Below, in pieces: positions 8,243 to 16,760 of a stretch of 64,000 nucleotides of DNA (positions are counted from its first letter, which is position 1; each line of letters begins with the position of its first letter). This DNA comes from Salsuginibacillus kocurii DSM 18087. Lineage in GTDB: Bacteria; Bacillota; Bacilli; Bacillales; Marinococcaceae. Location: NCBI RefSeq assembly GCF_000377705.1, contig NZ_KB898633.1:1-64000 (forward strand), read 5' to 3'. The notes under the pieces are model-generated. The model saw nothing but the letters and a program-made list of their open reading frames with translations. It was not told where the DNA came from and searched no databases. The position numbers were made by a program, and so were the translations under genes.

Positions 8243-9220
8243 ATGAAGAGTTTAAAGTTGCATATCACGGGGGGCATCACGTTACTTATGCTTCTGGCAG
8301 CATGTGGCGGGGATGAGGAAAGCGCGGCAGAAGGGGGAGATGGCAGCGGCGACGGTGATGGAGACGGCCCGGTAATCGGCATGTCTTTTCCAGAAGCTGA
8401 CCATGGGTTCTTAGGAGCTATTATTACGAATGCGCAGCATGAAATCGAAGAACAAGGGTATGACCATATTATGGTTACCGCTTCTGACCCGAACCAGCAG
8501 GCGAATGACATCGACGATTTGATTTCTCAAAATGTTGATATTATCGTCATGCTGCCGACGGAGTCTGATGCAATGACGCCGGTTGCGGAAAATATTGAAG
8601 CTGCAGATATTCCTCTTGTCGTGGTAGATAGAGAATTAGAGAGTGACAATTATACCCATCTCGTAAAAGGGGACAATTTAGGAATTGGCCAAGAAGCAGG
8701 GGAGTACTTTGTTGAAGAGCTGGACGGAGAAGGCCAAGTGGTTGAAATTATTGGCACGCCGTCTTCAGTGACTGATTTAAGAACGCAGGGCTTTGAAGAG
8801 TCGATTGAAGGTTCCGATATCGAAGTTATTACCCAGCAGTCCGGCGAATTTCAAACTGAGCAGTCCTTATCTGTCATGGAAGATGTGTTAACCGCCCACT
8901 CGGAAATTGACGCTGTTTACACGCACGATGATGAAATGGCATTAGGTGTCCTGCAGGCGATTGAAGAAGCAGGCAGAGATGATATTCAATTTGTGACCGG
9001 GGCTGGAGGCCATAAAGGCGTCTACGGACTTATCCAAGAAGACGAAACAGTGGTTGAGGCTACCTTCTATTATTCTCCGTTGATGGTTAAAGACGGGATC
9101 CAGGTAGCGGTGGATGTATTAGAAGGTAATCCGCCGGAAGAACAGGACATTGTTCTGGAAGCGACAAGAATTACGGTTGAAAATGTCGATGAATTTTACG
9201 ACGAGGATGCGGTGTACTAA
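8243..9220 (+). CDS. Sugar ABC transporter substrate-binding lipoprotein (RbsB-like)
   Basis: A 325-residue lipoprotein with a signal peptide ending in the lipobox LLAAC and a short acidic Gly/Asp/Glu linker. The mature part is a type I periplasmic-binding fold: IGMSFPEADHGFLGAIITNAQHE, QANDIDDLISQNVDIIVMLP, and VYTHDDEMALGVLQAIEEAG, as in ribose/xylose/inositol binders. The start at 8243 follows GGAGGGG. It is the first gene of a four-gene operon with the ATPase, permease and dehydrogenase. The ligand is unknown; context favours a pentose, hexose or cyclitol. Confidence 0.88.
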   Translation: MKSLKLHITGGITLLMLLAACGGDEESAAEGGDGSGDGDGDGPVIGMSFPEADHGFLGAIITNAQHEIEEQGYDHIMVTASDPNQQANDIDDLISQNVDIIVMLPTESDAMTPVAENIEAADIPLVVVDRELESDNYTHLVKGDNLGIGQEAGEYFVEELDGEGQVVEIIGTPSSVTDLRTQGFEESIEGSDIEVITQQSGEFQTEQSLSVMEDVLTAHSEIDAVYTHDDEMALGVLQAIEEAGRDDIQFVTGAGGHKGVYGLIQEDETVVEATFYYSPLMVKDGIQVAVDVLEGNPPEEQDIVLEATRITVENVDEFYDEDAVY

Positions 9221-9301
9221 ACCGTTCCAGACTAACAAATTGGTCAATGAAGCCGGGGAACTTTTACCCGGTTTCATTGCTAAGTATGGAGGTGAGGATA
9301 A

Positions 9302-10813
9302 GTGAGCGATTATTTACTGGAAATGGAGGGAATCTATAAGGCTTTTAGTAAAGTCGAGGTTCTTAAAGGCGTTGATTTAAAAGTAAATAAAGGAGAGATT
9401 CATGCTCTTCTCGGGGAGAATGGCGCAGGCAAATCGACATTGATGAATATATTAGGCGGCGTTCTTCGCGCTGATGCCGGCACTACTGCGCTGCAGGGGG
9501 AAAAGCAGGCTTTCTTAAAACCGGGGGATTCAAAAGAAGCGGGGATCAGTTTCATTCACCAGGAGCTGAATGTCATTTCCGACTTAACGATCTATGAAAA
9601 TTTATACCTGGGCAAGGAAGCCACAACTAAAGGATTGTTAAATACTAGAAAAATGATCAAAGAGACGCAAAACATACTGGATAAAATGGACGTGGCCTTA
9701 GACCCGAAAACGTATGTCCGCGATTTGGATACATCTTATAAACAAATTGTAGAAATCGCCAAAGCGCTGTTAGAAGACTCGAAGATTATCATTATGGATG
9801 AACCTACTACTTCGTTAACAGATAACGAAATCAGCAATCTGATGAAACTGATGAAGTCTTTAAAAGCATCCGGGGTAAGCATTATTTATATTTCTCACAA
9901 ATTAAAAGAAGTATTGCATGTCTGTGACCGTTATTCGGTGTTACGGAATGGAGAATTTGTCGGTTCCGGTTCTATCCGTGACACAGACGAAGAACAAATC
10001 ACGAAGCTCATGGTCGGTAAAGAGCTTGCCAAAGAAGAGCATTATACTAAGCGGCCGATCGGCAGCTCCAAATTAAGAGTCGAAAACTTCAGCGACGGCA
10101 CGTATTTTCGAAACATCAGCTTTGACGCGCGGGCCGGAGAAGTATTGGGGTTCACCGGGCTTTCCGGAGACGGCAGGTCTGAATTGTTTGAAACGATTTT
10201 TGGGTTTAGGAAACAGCCTTCCAGGGCCCGTATCATGGTAAATGGCAAGCCGGTAAAAATAAAAAACCCTGGAGACGCCATTCGCGCAAAAATCGGCTTG
10301 GTTCCTAAGAATCGAAAAGAAAATGCCATTATCAAAGATATGAGCGTCATGCATAACATGAGTGTCGCCGGGCTCGATCACTTTCTCACCTTTGGTTTTA
10401 TTCAAAGTAGAAAAGAAAAAAGTAAGTTTCAAGCCTACAGAGAAAAGTTAAACATCAAGGTCTCAGACCCCAATTATCCGATTACTAATTTAAGCGGAGG
10501 CAACCAGCAGAAGGTCGTCTTGGCCAAATGGCTTGAAGTAAACACCGATATCATCATTTTGGATAATCCGACGCAAGGAATTGACGTTGGCGCCAAAAGT
10601 GAAATTTACCACCTGATTCAAGAATTAGCGGAACAGGGGAAAGCGATTATCGTGTTATCAACGGAAGTTCCCGAACTACAAAAAATATGCGACCGCCTTC
10701 TCGTCATGTACCAGGGAGAAATCGCCGCGGAACTAGGACGGGAAGAGATCACTGAAGAAACAATTTTACTTCATGCAACAGGGTCAAAAAGAGAGGAATA
10801 TGCGTATGGCTAA
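9302..10813 (+). CDS. Sugar ABC transporter ATP-binding protein with two ATPase domains (RbsA/MglA-like)
   Basis: A 503-residue CUT2-type ATPase. Domain 1 has Walker A GENGAGKST and Walker B IIIMDEPTTSLT. Domain 2 (from about residue 260) has the degenerate Walker A-like GLSGDGRSE typical of the family, the signature LSGGNQQKVVLAKWL and Walker B IIILDNPTQGID. GTG start with GGAGGTGAGG upstream. Its 3' end overlaps the permease start by 8 nt, so translation is probably coupled. Confidence 0.92.
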   Translation: MSDYLLEMEGIYKAFSKVEVLKGVDLKVNKGEIHALLGENGAGKSTLMNILGGVLRADAGTTALQGEKQAFLKPGDSKEAGISFIHQELNVISDLTIYENLYLGKEATTKGLLNTRKMIKETQNILDKMDVALDPKTYVRDLDTSYKQIVEIAKALLEDSKIIIMDEPTTSLTDNEISNLMKLMKSLKASGVSIIYISHKLKEVLHVCDRYSVLRNGEFVGSGSIRDTDEEQITKLMVGKELAKEEHYTKRPIGSSKLRVENFSDGTYFRNISFDARAGEVLGFTGLSGDGRSELFETIFGFRKQPSRARIMVNGKPVKIKNPGDAIRAKIGLVPKNRKENAIIKDMSVMHNMSVAGLDHFLTFGFIQSRKEKSKFQAYREKLNIKVSDPNYPITNLSGGNQQKVVLAKWLEVNTDIIILDNPTQGIDVGAKSEIYHLIQELAEQGKAIIVLSTEVPELQKICDRLLVMYQGEIAAELGREEITEETILLHATGSKREEYAYG

Positions 10814-11774
10814 TCCGGCGGTTAATCCAGTAAATAAAGGATATGTAAGTAGTCGTTTATCATGGCTTTGGTCTGAATACAGCGTGGTTATTGCCTTTGT
10901 GGTTTTGCTTCTGTTTGCCACGATCATGCATGATGGCTTTTTAACCTATGCCAATATGTCGAATATTTTCAGGCAGGTAGCTGTTATTGGCATCATTTCT
11001 CTAGGTATGACGGTGGTCATGATTTCCGGCGGGATTGATTTATCAGTCGGTTCGGTATTGGCGTTCATAGGTGCCATTACGATGATCGTTTTAAATGATA
11101 CAGGAAGTGTGCTCGCAGCCATTGCGGCAGCTTTGTTTTTCGGACTGTTTATCGGTTTTTTAAATGGCGTGATGATCAGCAAAGGAAAAATCGCCGCCTT
11201 TATTGTGACGTTAGGGGTAATGGCGGCTGCCAGGTCACTCGGTTTATATATTGCGGACGGCGGCAGCATTTCTGGTGACGTAGATGCATTTCGGTTGATA
11301 TCAAACAGTACCTTGTTCAATGTGCCTTATCCGATCATTATTTTTCTACTCCTGACCGTGCTCCTGCATTTACTTATGAATAAAACAAAATTCGGGCGCC
11401 ATGTGTACGCGATTGGCAGTAATGAAAAGGGAGCCCTCCTCTCAGGGATTCCAGTCGACAGAGTGAAAATAATGGCTTATATGCTGTGTACCTTTTTAGT
11501 AGGGGTTGCAAGTATCATAGAATCTTCACGGCTTGGCTCTGTTTCTACATCCAATACGGGTCATCTCTATGAATTGGACGCCATTGCGGCTGTTATTATC
11601 GGCGGCACGAGAATGAATGGAGGCAAAGGGAAAATAATCGGAACATTTTTTGGCATTCTTATTTTGGGTGTTCTAAATAACATAATGAACTTGATGGGTA
11701 TTTCTCCATATCTGCAAGGTGTGGTGAAAGGTGTCATTATTATTGTCGCTGTGCTGCTGCAAAAGAGAACGTAG
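10806..11774 (+). CDS. Sugar ABC transporter permease (RbsC-like)
   Basis: A 322-residue integral membrane permease of the BPD_transp_2 family with about nine to ten hydrophobic segments; GGIDLSVGSVLAF and AAVIIGGTRMNGGKGK are hallmark segments of the ribose/galactose permeases. ATG 10806 is preferred over ATG 10800 because of spacing from GAGAGG. It forms the membrane channel for the binding protein and ATPase encoded upstream. Confidence 0.92.
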   Translation: MANPAVNPVNKGYVSSRLSWLWSEYSVVIAFVVLLLFATIMHDGFLTYANMSNIFRQVAVIGIISLGMTVVMISGGIDLSVGSVLAFIGAITMIVLNDTGSVLAAIAAALFFGLFIGFLNGVMISKGKIAAFIVTLGVMAAARSLGLYIADGGSISGDVDAFRLISNSTLFNVPYPIIIFLLLTVLLHLLMNKTKFGRHVYAIGSNEKGALLSGIPVDRVKIMAYMLCTFLVGVASIIESSRLGSVSTSNTGHLYELDAIAAVIIGGTRMNGGKGKIIGTFFGILILGVLNNIMNLMGISPYLQGVVKGVIIIVAVLLQKRT

Positions 11775-11802
11775 CAGCGCTGAAGGGATAGGAGGAACGT
11801 GA

Positions 11803-12843
11803 ATGACAGTTAAAGTAGGAATTGTAGGCTGCGGGTCCATTACTAGGCACAGGCATGCGCCGGAATATGTGAATAATAAGGACGCTGAAATTGTTGCCTT
11901 TTACGACCCGACCGACATTGAAAGAGCGCATCGTTTAGCGCAGGGGTTTGGGGGGCGCGCAGTCGCTTCCCTGGAGGAAATGCTGGAAGACCCGGCCATT
12001 GACGCAGTAAGTGATTGTTCCACGAATGAACTGCACCACATTATTACATCGAAAGCGTTAGAGCACGGCAAGCACGTCCTTTGTGAAAAACCAATAGCCT
12101 CAACGGTAGAACAAGCGGAAATCGTCATTGAAGCACAAAAGCGGTCGGGTAAAATTTTGATGCTTGATCATAACCAGCGCTTGCTCCGCACGCACCAGAA
12201 GGCCAAAGAAATTCTGGAAACGGGTGAAATGGGCAGGGTCTTAACATTTCGTACCACTTTCGGGCACCAAGGGCCGGAACATTGGAGCGCCAGTAAAAGC
12301 AAATCCCCCTGGTTCTTTAAGAAAGATCGCTCTGCCCTGGGAGTAGCGGGTGATTTAGGCATTCATAAAGTCGATTTGATTCGTTATTTGCTTCAAGATG
12401 AAGTTGCGTTTATTTCTTCCTACGAAGGGGCCTTAGATAAGACGGACGAACAAGGTGAACCGATTGAAGTTTGCGATAATATGGTCTGTATTATAAAAAT
12501 GGAAAGCGGAGCCTTGGGAACCGGCGCCTTCAGCTGGACGTACTACGGCCAGGAAGATAATAGCACTGTCCTCTATTGCGAAAAAGGAATGATGAAGTTA
12601 TACGACAGCCATGATTGTCAGCTAGAAATCATTAAACACGACGGTGAGACGGTTAAGTATGAATTAGAAGCCATTCAGACGAATGATAACCAAACGAACA
12701 GCGGCGTGATTGATGCGTTTATCGAAGCTGTCGTACAAGGAACGGAACCACCCGTCGTAGGCGAGGACGGGTTAACCGCCCTCCAAATCATTTATGCAGC
12801 CATGGATTCTTCAGAAAGCGAGGCCTCAGCCTCTGTTAAGTAA
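11803..12843 (+). CDS. Gfo/Idh/MocA-family oxidoreductase
   Basis: A 346-residue NAD(P)-dependent dehydrogenase. The N-terminal Rossmann fold starts GIVGCGSITRHRHAPEY, followed by the family motif HVLCEKPIAS with the catalytic-type lysine, and GDLGIHKVDLIRYLL in the C-terminal domain. Members oxidise sugars or cyclitols such as myo-inositol or glucose, often giving 3-keto sugars. It ends the ABC operon (29-nt gap, AGGAGG site). Together with the isomerase/epimerase across the divergent promoter it suggests import, oxidation and isomerisation of one sugar or inositol-like compound. Confidence 0.9.
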   Translation: MTVKVGIVGCGSITRHRHAPEYVNNKDAEIVAFYDPTDIERAHRLAQGFGGRAVASLEEMLEDPAIDAVSDCSTNELHHIITSKALEHGKHVLCEKPIASTVEQAEIVIEAQKRSGKILMLDHNQRLLRTHQKAKEILETGEMGRVLTFRTTFGHQGPEHWSASKSKSPWFFKKDRSALGVAGDLGIHKVDLIRYLLQDEVAFISSYEGALDKTDEQGEPIEVCDNMVCIIKMESGALGTGAFSWTYYGQEDNSTVLYCEKGMMKLYDSHDCQLEIIKHDGETVKYELEAIQTNDNQTNSGVIDAFIEAVVQGTEPPVVGEDGLTALQIIYAAMDSSESEASASVK

Positions 12844-12865
12844 GCGTACACTTCCCCCTATGTAA

Positions 12866-12900
12866 GCCTTGAGAGAGCCGGCCTCTCCAAGGCTTTTTTT
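12866..12900 (+). terminator. Rho-independent terminator of the sugar operon
   Basis: Stem GCCTTG...CAAGGC with an inner AGAG/CTCT pairing, followed by TTTTTTT. Confidence 0.8.
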
Positions 12901-12925
12901 CGCTAAACGAGGCTTCTTTTTGTAT

Positions 12926-12988
12926 AATGATTAGTATTTTACAGAGAATGATTAGTATTTGCTTGAGAATGATCAGTATTTGTCCGGT
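12926..12988. repeat. 21-bp tandem array, three units (core AATGATTAGTATTT)
   Basis: Units 12926-12946, 12947-12967 and 12968-12988 are each 21 bp and share AATGATTAGTATTT (third unit with GATCAG). It lies between the sugar-operon terminator and the nuclease gene. The same core occurs in a second array at 53074-53130. Confidence 0.8.
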
Positions 12989-13021
12989 AAGCATGGATGT
13001 AAGGGTTGAAAGGAGAGGCGA

Positions 13022-13537
13022 ATGTATCGAGTCATTATGCTGTTAGCGTTGGTAAACATAGTGGCCGGCTGCGGCTCTGTCATCGACGAACGGGACCCGC
13101 CGCCAAATCTGGAAGAGAAAGATGTCGTGCAAGGAGAAGTGTCCTACATTGTGGACGGCGACACCTTTGATGTGGTTATTAAAGGCGAGGGAGAAGAACG
13201 GGTGCGCCCGATTTTAGTGGACGCCCCGGAAATTTGTCACGAGCACAGCCCTGCCGGCTGCGAGCCTGAACCATATGGCGAAAAAGCCGATGAATTTGCG
13301 GAAGAGCTCTTGCTGGGAGAAACGGTGTTTTTAGAACGCGACGTTTCGGAGCGCGACCAATACGACCGCTTGCTCTACTACGTGTACTTAGAAGAGGGGG
13401 AGATGTATCAAGAGCGGCTATTAGAAGAAGGGTTGGCCGAAGTGGTAGTCTTTGAGCCGGACGTGCGTTATAAAGAGGAATTTTTCGAGATTGAAGCAGA
13501 AGCGCGGGAAGCAGGCCGTGGAAGGTGGTCCGAGTGA
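13022..13537 (+). CDS. Secreted staphylococcal-nuclease-like (thermonuclease) lipoprotein
   Basis: A 171-residue protein. The signal peptide ends in lipobox VAGC (Cys near residue 17). The SNase fold is seen in EVSYIVDGDTFDV, RVRPILVDAPE with catalytic Arg and Asp-type positions, and ERDVSERDQYDRLLYYVYL with the second conserved Arg; the end GRGRW is typical. Such enzymes cleave extracellular DNA and RNA with calcium. The start follows AAAGGAGAGG. Acidic residues are abundant, consistent with a salt-adapted exported enzyme. Confidence 0.88.
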   Translation: MYRVIMLLALVNIVAGCGSVIDERDPPPNLEEKDVVQGEVSYIVDGDTFDVVIKGEGEERVRPILVDAPEICHEHSPAGCEPEPYGEKADEFAEELLLGETVFLERDVSERDQYDRLLYYVYLEEGEMYQERLLEEGLAEVVVFEPDVRYKEEFFEIEAEAREAGRGRWSE

Positions 13538-13606
13538 TCAAGGAGTAGCAGCTTGCATATCCCCGCTGCTGGTTATCTTTCAAATTTCCTTCAAGGCGTT
13601 CCTGTT

Positions 13607-13732
13607 GAAAACGTCCAATTTTAACCGTAAACGTACGAGAATCTTGTCGAAACGTCCAAGAATCTTGTCGAACTGTCCAAATTGAGGGTCAAAACGTCCA
13701 CTTTTTCGCTAAAACGTCCAAGTTACCCCTTG
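13607..13732. repeat. 21-bp tandem array, six units (core AAACGTCCAA)
   Basis: Units begin at 13607, 13628, 13649, 13670, 13691 and 13712, each 21 bp, sharing AAACGTCCAA (degenerate in units 2 and 4). It follows the nuclease gene. The remainder of the 13538-14053 gap holds a dispersed repeat at 13884 and no supported gene. Confidence 0.88.
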
Positions 13733-13883
13733 AGGCGCTTATAAATCATACGCTCGAAAGGTGAAGAACCGCAGTTAGTCATGATGCGCTCTTGCAACGC
13801 AACAAGCGGGCCTGGTGAGTGGGCTCCCCGATCGAATGCAACGCTCTCCGCCGCAACGTAGGCACGACGGGGTCAAACGAAGT

Positions 13884-13962
13884 GAAGGCCAAGCCGCTTC
13901 CCCCTTGCGCCTGCCGTGAAAGCGTCTGTCTGCAGCGAAGGAAAAGAGCCTTCCCAATGAAG
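13884..13962. repeat. Dispersed intergenic repeat, copy 1 (GTGAAAGCG...GCGAAG type)
   Basis: This stretch aligns with 17729-17810: both read AAGCCG, then CC.CCTTG.GCCTG, then GTGAAAGCG, a CTG, AGCGAAG and GAGCC at the same spacing. It resembles the bcr-like intergenic repeats common in Bacillaceae. No reading frame is conserved. Confidence 0.6.
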
Positions 13963-14053
13963 CAACACCCCTTTCGTGAATTTTTTCACATAGGCTCTCG
14001 TCATGCACAGTTCAGGGCGAATGACATACAATACCCAAGGTGAAAAATCTAGA

Positions 14054-14857
14054 ATGGATGATGTTGAAGGGGAAATGACGTTGCGAAAACAACAATATCT
14101 GGGTATGTGGCTCACTCCTGAACAACTCGCTTTGTATCATGCTGCCCAGGCAGAGCGGTTTGAACAGCTAAAGGCAGCCTCGATAAACAATCCAGCTTTA
14201 TATTACTATTTTGGCGACCATCAATTTATCAATCAAGCTTTGGCTGCCCGTTATAAACGAATGTCTAAAATCGCGGTGGAAACGAAGAGAAAGAAATTAG
14301 CGCAAACCTCCCGTAACCGCTCGCTCCTAAATGGACTGCGTGAAGGGGGGTATATCCTCTATGCCCGCCATGCAGAAGCTACGGTGGGAGCAGATCAACC
14401 GGAATTGGATTTTGATGACTGTGCTACCCAGCGAAATCTTTCCGATGAAGGGAGAAGACAAGCAGAAACGTATGGAGCCGCTCTTCGCAGCTTAGGGGTT
14501 CCGGTTGCACATCCGGTGACGGCCAGCCCATTTTGCAGAGCGATTGAGACAGCTGAGTTGGCTTTCGGTGAAGAAAACGTGGAAGTCGAAGAGGAATGGG
14601 TGGAAGTCTATGATTTATTTGCCGCGGCCACCGAGGAAGAACAGGCGCAGCTTATCAATGACCTGATGCCCCTGTTTGAAGTCCAACCGCCAGCCGGGGA
14701 AAATCAAGTCATTATTGCGCACAGCTTTCCGCCGGATGTCGGCTTTGGGGAAATTCCAGACATGGGCACCGTGGTCGTGGAACCGTACGGGGAAGGTCAA
14801 GGCTTTGAAGCGGTCGCTTATTTAACCTTGGAAGATTGGATGAATCTAAACAGTTAA
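14054..14857 (+). CDS. Histidine phosphatase-family protein with N-terminal helical extension
   Basis: A 267-residue protein. The C-terminal two-thirds is a phosphoglycerate-mutase-like domain: YARHAEA carries the Arg-His catalytic pair, SPFCRAIETAELAF the second conserved Arg, and QVIIAHSFPP the second His. The N-terminal 95 residues (YLGMWLTPEQLALYHAAQAERF and onwards) are helical and not part of the phosphatase core. ATG 14054 is chosen because AAGGTG lies about 10 nt upstream; ATG 14003 has no ribosome-binding site. The substrate is unknown and the N-terminal region could be a regulatory or binding module. Confidence 0.7.
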   Translation: MDDVEGEMTLRKQQYLGMWLTPEQLALYHAAQAERFEQLKAASINNPALYYYFGDHQFINQALAARYKRMSKIAVETKRKKLAQTSRNRSLLNGLREGGYILYARHAEATVGADQPELDFDDCATQRNLSDEGRRQAETYGAALRSLGVPVAHPVTASPFCRAIETAELAFGEENVEVEEEWVEVYDLFAAATEEEQAQLINDLMPLFEVQPPAGENQVIIAHSFPPDVGFGEIPDMGTVVVEPYGEGQGFEAVAYLTLEDWMNLNS

Positions 14858-14966
14858 TAGTAACTTTGAAAAAGAAAACCTGAACGCGGCATTTGTGAAG
14901 AGGGCTGCACACGCGTAAGGCACCGGTCTTCTGCGCAGGGCGGAAAATTCGGTGCCTTCATTAGCG

Positions 14967-15050
14967 AATACATAACATTCCACATGATTTACATAACATT
15001 CGCGAACAAATACGTAATATTCACCACAAAATACATAACTCTCCCCAGGC
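14967..15050. repeat. 21-bp tandem array, four units (core TACATAACATTC)
   Basis: Units 14967-14987, 14988-15008, 15009-15029 and 15030-15050 share TACATAACATTC. The array ends exactly where the convergent GMC oxidoreductase gene stops. Reverse-complement units (GAATGTTATGTA) recur at 45836-45877 and a single unit is at about 17669. Confidence 0.85.
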
Positions 15051-16760
15051 TCAACTGAAATATTTCAGTGCGATTTTTTCAGCAGTCCGCGTGGTAAGCG
15101 CTTGGGTGGTTAAGGTCGGGTTCGGCCCGCCAATGCCGTTATAATGGGCGCTGTTGTCAGCGATAAACAGACGTTTCACCTGGTAGGCTTCACAATTTGT
15201 GTCTACGACAAAGCCCATGCGCATCGTCGATTCAATATGGGCAAATAAATGAGCGGGCCAGTCGGTGCGGATGATCTGCTTTGCACCGGCATGGCGCAGA
15301 ATATCGGCGGAAATTTTGACAAGCTGTTCTCTCTTTTTTTTATCCTCTTGGCTTGCTGTGTACCTAACCACGGGGACAGGCCCGTGCTCATCTTTTAAAT
15401 TAGTATCCAAACTGATGCCGTTCTTCTTATGCGGCTGGTCATCGGTTAAGATCATGATGCTTAATGTGTTTCTATACTGATTCATGAGCTCGCGTAATTC
15501 ATCTCCGGTGACTCTTCCTTTTTTATCCCAATAAGGGTTGGGTGAATCGGTCTGTGCATAGTGATAACCGCTGTCCGTAAAGCCAAATGTCAAAGAAGCA
15601 AACAGGCCGGGGCTCACGCCGGACGGCTGAATACAGCCGAGGCCGGGATAATCCAGCCGTCCTCCTGAGGTAGGGCCGGTAAATGGGTTCACATGAGGTT
15701 CGCCGAGAATGTTCATTAACTCCTTCTCATCAAAGACCCCTGTGATCCAGTCCCAATAATGGTTGGTCAGTCCTCTGCCTACCCAGTCATTTTGGGGAAG
15801 GCCGGAGTTCAGCCATAATCGTGGTGTTTCAATACAGCCTGCGGCCATCACCACGACTTTTGCGTATAATTCGCCGATTTCCCCAGTCCATGTGTCTTTG
15901 TATTGAACACCTGTGGCGCGAATGCCTTCTTTATCGTCCTCTTCCGTTAAAATTTTAATCGTATAACTGTTCGGCCTGATGTCGACGTTGTTTGTTTTCA
16001 GCGCCAGTGGAACATAACTTACATTGGTTCCGCGTTTAGCTGTTTTATCAACGGAAGGGCCGTGCGGGCAGCCGTTGACGCAGTGACCGCAAAGGGTGCA
16101 GCCTTCCATTTTGGATAACTCTTCAGTACTAAGCGACGTATCCATCAATTGGTCATTTGGATGGAGTATTGCATTAGGCTGGGGCCGGTATCCGGGGGAC
16201 GTCGGATTTAGCGTGTTGATCATGGACCAGCCTGCCTTATCGGCTCCGTAATAAAATAATTCTTCTTTGGGCGTAGTGGGGGCTGGCCGAACGGGCAGGG
16301 TGGCTTCAGCTTTTTCATAGTAAGGGATTAATTCCCGGTAAGAGAGCGGCCAGACGCCGTCAATCGCGCTCGCGTACCCACGCGGCGAATTGGCCCAGTA
16401 GTGCTGGGTCGTGCCGCCCACCCCTGCAGCCTGCCAAACCAGACCATTTTTAGGGACATTCCTATGCCAGGACGGACGGCGGCGGTCTGCGGGGCCCCAC
16501 CTTATACGGCCGAATTCATACTCGTTCATCGTGTTTTCATGCTTGGTAAACTGATTTCGGAAGAGGGCGATATCAAGATCTTCAGCGCTGTTGCTGCTGA
16601 CGCTTCCTTTTTCCCGGTTCGGCTCGCTCCACTTCTTATTCCCATACCAAGGACCAGCTTCGAGGACAATCACTTTGATGCCTAATTCGCCAAGTTCTTT
16701 GGCAGCTACAGCACCGCCTCCTCCGGCCCCGATGATGATGACATCCGCATCGAAACTCAT
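15051..16760 (-). CDS. GMC-family FAD oxidoreductase (gluconate/glucose dehydrogenase large-subunit type)
   Basis: A 569-residue flavoprotein. The N-terminus VIIIGAGGGGAVAAKELG is the FAD-binding fingerprint and VIVLEAG the second strand. A cysteine-rich segment CTLCGHCVNGCPHG sits mid-protein, as in gluconate 2-dehydrogenase-type large subunits. The C-terminus has HIESTMRMG and NGIGGPNPTLTTQALTTRTAE, the GMC C-terminal signature with an active-site His/Asn pair. It is translationally coupled (4-nt overlap) to the small subunit upstream. The likely role is oxidation of a sugar or polyol at the membrane face with electrons passed to a quinone or cytochrome; no cytochrome subunit is present here. 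Confidence 0.88.
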   Translation of the reverse strand: MSFDADVIIIGAGGGGAVAAKELGELGIKVIVLEAGPWYGNKKWSEPNREKGSVSSNSAEDLDIALFRNQFTKHENTMNEYEFGRIRWGPADRRRPSWHRNVPKNGLVWQAAGVGGTTQHYWANSPRGYASAIDGVWPLSYRELIPYYEKAEATLPVRPAPTTPKEELFYYGADKAGWSMINTLNPTSPGYRPQPNAILHPNDQLMDTSLSTEELSKMEGCTLCGHCVNGCPHGPSVDKTAKRGTNVSYVPLALKTNNVDIRPNSYTIKILTEEDDKEGIRATGVQYKDTWTGEIGELYAKVVVMAAGCIETPRLWLNSGLPQNDWVGRGLTNHYWDWITGVFDEKELMNILGEPHVNPFTGPTSGGRLDYPGLGCIQPSGVSPGLFASLTFGFTDSGYHYAQTDSPNPYWDKKGRVTGDELRELMNQYRNTLSIMILTDDQPHKKNGISLDTNLKDEHGPVPVVRYTASQEDKKKREQLVKISADILRHAGAKQIIRTDWPAHLFAHIESTMRMGFVVDTNCEAYQVKRLFIADNSAHYNGIGGPNPTLTTQALTTRTAEKIALKYFS

